From JBEKYD01 sp049509915 (lineage in GTDB: Bacteria; Acidobacteriota; Terriglobia; Bryobacterales; Bryobacteraceae): 8,094 bases of DNA. The stretch is from the NCBI GenBank assembly GCA_049509915.1, contig JBEKZL010000307.1, forward strand, positions 1 to 8,094, given 5' to 3'. Position numbers and translations under genes: made by a program. The notes beneath the pieces are model-generated. The model was not told the DNA's origin. It searched no databases and worked only from the letters and a program-made list of their open reading frames with translations. Positions 6,099 to 8,094 of the stretch are shown here, one piece after another. Numbering within the stretch: position 1 is the stretch's first letter; every line of letters begins with the position of its first letter.

Positions 6099-6751
6099 GC
6101 TCGCATGCCGATGGAGTATCGGCGGCCGCAGCCACCGGCAGGGCTTTGAAACCGGCCGCCGCATCCAGCGATTTCCAGAGCCTGTTCGCGCGCACGGCGG
6201 CCGAGGAATCCCGAAAGATCGGAGTCTCGATGCCAACGGCAGGCAAGACGGCCGCAAGTTCCGGGGCGCAAGCGTCGACCGGCGCCGGTACCACATCGGG
6301 CGCTTCCTCGTCGGCTGCGGCGAGTAGCGGGTCGGCCGCCACGTCTTCCTCCAGCCAGTCGAGTACGTCTGGCTCCGGCACGTCGGCATCGGGAAGCTCC
6401 GCGCCCACTGCGGAGTCGGTCTTTGGCGCCAACCCCTGGGAAACCAACCCCGGCGGAACCGGCCCAAACGGATTGACCTATAGCTACAATCCGTACTACT
6501 TCGCGACTCCGGCCACGGCTCAGACTGTTGCCAATATGTTGGGCGGCACGGTGGTGTCCACCAACGCCATCCTCGGCAACAGCGGGGGGCCCTTCGACCA
6601 GTCGCAGCCCAACCTCATGGTGCAACTTCCCAACGGCGCCCAGGTCAATGCCGGGCTGGTCGCTCAGATCTACACCCACGGATACCCGCAATCGACTATC
6701 AACCAGATGATCGCGCAGATCGCGGATACCCCGGCACCGGTTTCTACTTAG
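6074..6751 (+). CDS. Unrecognised flagellar-cluster protein between fliK and flgD
   Basis: I do not recognise this 225-residue protein. It has no signal peptide or membrane segment. Residues 1-50 contain SSDFQSLFARTAAEESRKIG (31-50), somewhat like the N-termini of flagellar export substrates. Residues 55-113 are an almost pure Ser/Ala/Gly/Thr linker. Residues 114-217 look like a folded domain: ESVFGANPWETNPGGTGPNG, then YSYNPYYFATPATAQTVANM, LGGTVVSTNAILGNSGGPFD, QPNLMVQLPNGAQVNAGLVA, and QIYTHGYPQSTINQMIAQI. The start at 6074 has a good ribosome-binding site and overlaps fliK by 25 bp; an alternative ATG at 6095 would shorten it by seven residues. Its stop codon overlaps the flgD ribosome-binding site, so it is clearly in the operon. 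A secreted hook-assembly factor or export accessory is a guess from position and composition only. Confidence 0.85.
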   Translation: MVIHLTSMSSHADGVSAAAATGRALKPAAASSDFQSLFARTAAEESRKIGVSMPTAGKTAASSGAQASTGAGTTSGASSSAAASSGSAATSSSSQSSTSGSGTSASGSSAPTAESVFGANPWETNPGGTGPNGLTYSYNPYYFATPATAQTVANMLGGTVVSTNAILGNSGGPFDQSQPNLMVQLPNGAQVNAGLVAQIYTHGYPQSTINQMIAQIADTPAPVST

Positions 6752-6755
6752 GAGG
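6750..6755 (+). promoter_or_regulatory. Ribosome-binding site of flgD overlapping the upstream stop
   Basis: AGGAGG is a full-strength Shine-Dalgarno sequence 10 nt before the flgD ATG. It shares two bases with the TAG stop of the preceding gene, tying translation of the two together. Confidence 0.8.
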
Positions 6756-6765
6756 ACTTTTCGCG

Positions 6766-7068
6766 ATGGCATCCGGCGTTACCTCACTTACCGGCGGCTC
6801 CACCAGCCAGACAACCGCAACCGCCTCTTCTTCGGCGGCGGGGAGCACCCAGAGCATGTTCCTGCAATTGCTCGTGGCCCAGTTGCAAAACCAGGACCCG
6901 ACCAATCCCATGGATACCACCAACATGGTGACGCAGCTCGCCGAAGTGCAGCAGTTACAGGAGACCATGGGCCTCAGCTCAAACGTCTCCTCGATCCTTC
7001 AGGATCTAAACCAGATGACAGGCAGCACCGGCACCGGCACGACCGGCGCCACCGGCAGCAGCAGTTAG
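6766..7068 (+). CDS. flgD: Minimal flagellar hook-capping protein FlgD
   Basis: FlgD caps the growing hook and promotes FlgE polymerisation. The family's N-terminal signature is clear: FLQLLVAQLQNQDPTNPMD at 32-50, followed by TTNMVTQLAEVQQLQETMG (51-69). Residues 1-29 are a Ser/Thr/Ala-rich, probably disordered leader. The protein is only 100 residues, against 232 in Salmonella FlgD, and ends in a Thr/Gly/Ser tail (TGSTGTGTTGATGSSS), so the C-terminal Tudor-like and Fn3-like domains are absent. The next gene starts 28 bp later, leaving no room for a detached C-terminal half. Short FlgD proteins are known in other phyla (Bacillus FlgD is also short), so this is more likely a natural minimal form than a pseudogene; the open frame and strong ribosome-binding site agree. 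Confidence 0.9.
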   Translation: MASGVTSLTGGSTSQTTATASSSAAGSTQSMFLQLLVAQLQNQDPTNPMDTTNMVTQLAEVQQLQETMGLSSNVSSILQDLNQMTGSTGTGTTGATGSSS

Positions 7069-7084
7069 GATTTTTGGAGCCTTT

Positions 7085-7090
7085 AGGGAG
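7085..7090 (+). promoter_or_regulatory. Ribosome-binding site of flgE
   Basis: AGGGAG ends 6 nt before the ATG at 7097 and sets the flgE start, which also gives the conserved N-terminus. Confidence 0.75.
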
Positions 7091-7096
7091 AAAGAG

Positions 7097-8094
7097 ATGT
7101 TCACATCGTTTTCAACGGCGCTTTCGGCGCTCAACGCAGACTCCACGGCCATCGACGTCGTGGGCAACAACCTGGCAAACCTGAACTCGACAGGCTTCAA
7201 GTCCAGCACCGTGACTTTCTCGGACCTTGTGACCCAGTCGTTGGGAGCCGGTCTGGGCCAGACCCAGGTGGGATTCGGCACGGCCACGCCACTCACTCAA
7301 ATGGAGTTCACCCAGGGGGCGATCCAGACCAGTGGCGGCGTGCTCGATTCCGCCATCCAGGGCGACGGGTTCTTTGTGGTGCAGAGCACCTCCGGCAACA
7401 CCTACTACACACGCAATGGAGCTTTCCAGACCGATAGCGGCGGCAACCTGATGACCAATACCGGGGATTACGTACAGGGTTGGACCGCTCTGAACGCGGA
7501 CGGCACCGTGGATACCAACGGCCCGGTCGGCGACATCGTGGTCCCAGTGGGCGCTCTCAACCCGCCCGTTGCCACCAGCACCATGGATGCCTCTCTGAAT
7601 CTGGACTCTTCGGCCGCCGTCGGCGCGACCTCCGCGTTTTCCGTGCCGATTACGGTTTACGACAGCCTGGGAACCGCGCACACGCTGACGGCCAATTTCC
7701 AGAAAACCGCGGCCAACTCCTGGAGCTACGGGGTGACGATCCCGGGCGCCGATGTGACCGCCGGGACTGCCGGCACGCCTTTCGACACCGGCGCCGACGG
7801 CACGCTGACTTTCGACTCCAACGGTAACCTCACTTCGCCCACATCCGGCAGTCCCATCACGGTCAGCATCCCCGGACTTAGCGACGGGGCTGCCGACATG
7901 AGCATCACCTGGAGCGTCTACAACAGTTCGGCCGCGGGAATGATCACCCAATACGGCGAGTCGTCGGCTTCTTCCGCCACTACCCAAAACGGGACGCCGG
8001 CGGCGCAACTGGACCAGGTGGGCATCGGCAACGGCGGCACCGTGCTGGCGCAGTATTCAGACGGCAGCGAGGTGGTGGTGGGCCAGATTGCCAT
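7097..8094 (+). CDS. flgE: Flagellar hook protein FlgE (3' end outside window)
   Basis: FlgE polymerises into the hook, the universal joint between rod and filament. The frame is open from 7097 to the window end, giving 332 residues. The N-terminal D0 helix reads MFTSFSTALSALNADSTAID, followed by VVGNNLANLNSTGFKSSTVTF (21-41), the rod/hook family motif. Residues 61-130 carry the hook-basal-body core: FTQGAIQTSGGVLDSAIQGD (71-90), GFFVVQ and YYTRNGAFQTDSGGNL. Residues 185-210 (ITVYDSLGTAHTLTANFQ and following) are the typical FlgE D2 segment, which separates it from FlgF and FlgG. Residues 302-332 (AAQLDQVGIGNGGTVLAQYS, then VVVGQIA) are the return strand into D1, so only the C-terminal region is missing. 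It follows flgD by 28 bp as last visible gene of the fliK operon. Confidence 0.96.
   Translation, partial: MFTSFSTALSALNADSTAIDVVGNNLANLNSTGFKSSTVTFSDLVTQSLGAGLGQTQVGFGTATPLTQMEFTQGAIQTSGGVLDSAIQGDGFFVVQSTSGNTYYTRNGAFQTDSGGNLMTNTGDYVQGWTALNADGTVDTNGPVGDIVVPVGALNPPVATSTMDASLNLDSSAAVGATSAFSVPITVYDSLGTAHTLTANFQKTAANSWSYGVTIPGADVTAGTAGTPFDTGADGTLTFDSNGNLTSPTSGSPITVSIPGLSDGAADMSITWSVYNSSAAGMITQYGESSASSATTQNGTPAAQLDQVGIGNGGTVLAQYSDGSEVVVGQIA

Noticed and set aside
7021..7065. ACCGGC-type simple repeat at the end of flgD as a regulatory or CRISPR-like element
   Set aside because: It is explained by codons of the Thr/Gly/Ser tail of FlgD; there are no spacers and no regular unit.
7112..8008. 298-codon minus-strand open frame opposite flgE
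   Set aside because: It is antisense to a clear FlgE, is Arg/Gly/His-rich as expected from a GC-rich complement, and shows no recognisable domain.

Overview
The window is a flagellar rod, hook and ring gene block from a high-GC, diderm bacterium. It is diderm because it carries flgH and flgA, which serve the outer-membrane L-ring and the periplasmic P-ring. The low-complexity, Ala/Ser/Pro-rich style, the gene order flgF-flgG-flgA-flgH and the unusual gene between fliK and flgD suggest an acidobacterium (Solibacter/Bryobacter-like), but this lineage call is an inference from style and not demonstrated.

Layout. Two operons diverge from a 209-bp intergenic region (3064-3272). Reading leftward on the minus strand are flgF (3063-2335), flgG (2247-1456), flgA (1459-584) and flgH (587 to beyond base 1). 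flgG/flgA and flgA/flgH each overlap by an ATGA. Reading rightward on the plus strand are a giant fliK (3273-6098), an unrecognised 225-residue gene (6074-6751), a minimal flgD (6766-7068) and flgE (7097 to beyond base 8094). Both end genes are cut by the window. No RNA genes, insertion sequences, CRISPR arrays or convincing terminators were seen, and no gene-free stretch exceeds 300 bases.

How the genes work together. FlgF and FlgG build the rod, FlgA helps assemble the P-ring around it, and FlgH forms the L-ring. FlgD caps and FlgE polymerises the hook. FliK measures hook length and switches export specificity. The unknown protein is embedded among export substrates and is probably one itself, or a hook-assembly accessory.

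Most interesting signals: (1) face-to-face sigma-54-like -24/-12 elements in the divergent region, placed so that predicted transcripts start within about 0-5 nt of the flgF and fliK start codons; neither start has a Shine-Dalgarno site, while downstream genes do; (2) a central inverted repeat and four GCGGCA/TGCCGC half-sites between the promoters, a candidate shared enhancer site; (3) five in-register 153-bp (51-codon) tandem repeats in fliK, giving a 941-residue ruler; (4) an apparently undescribed protein family between fliK and flgD; (5) a FlgD reduced to its N-terminal scaffolding part; (6) a FlgH with no lipobox.
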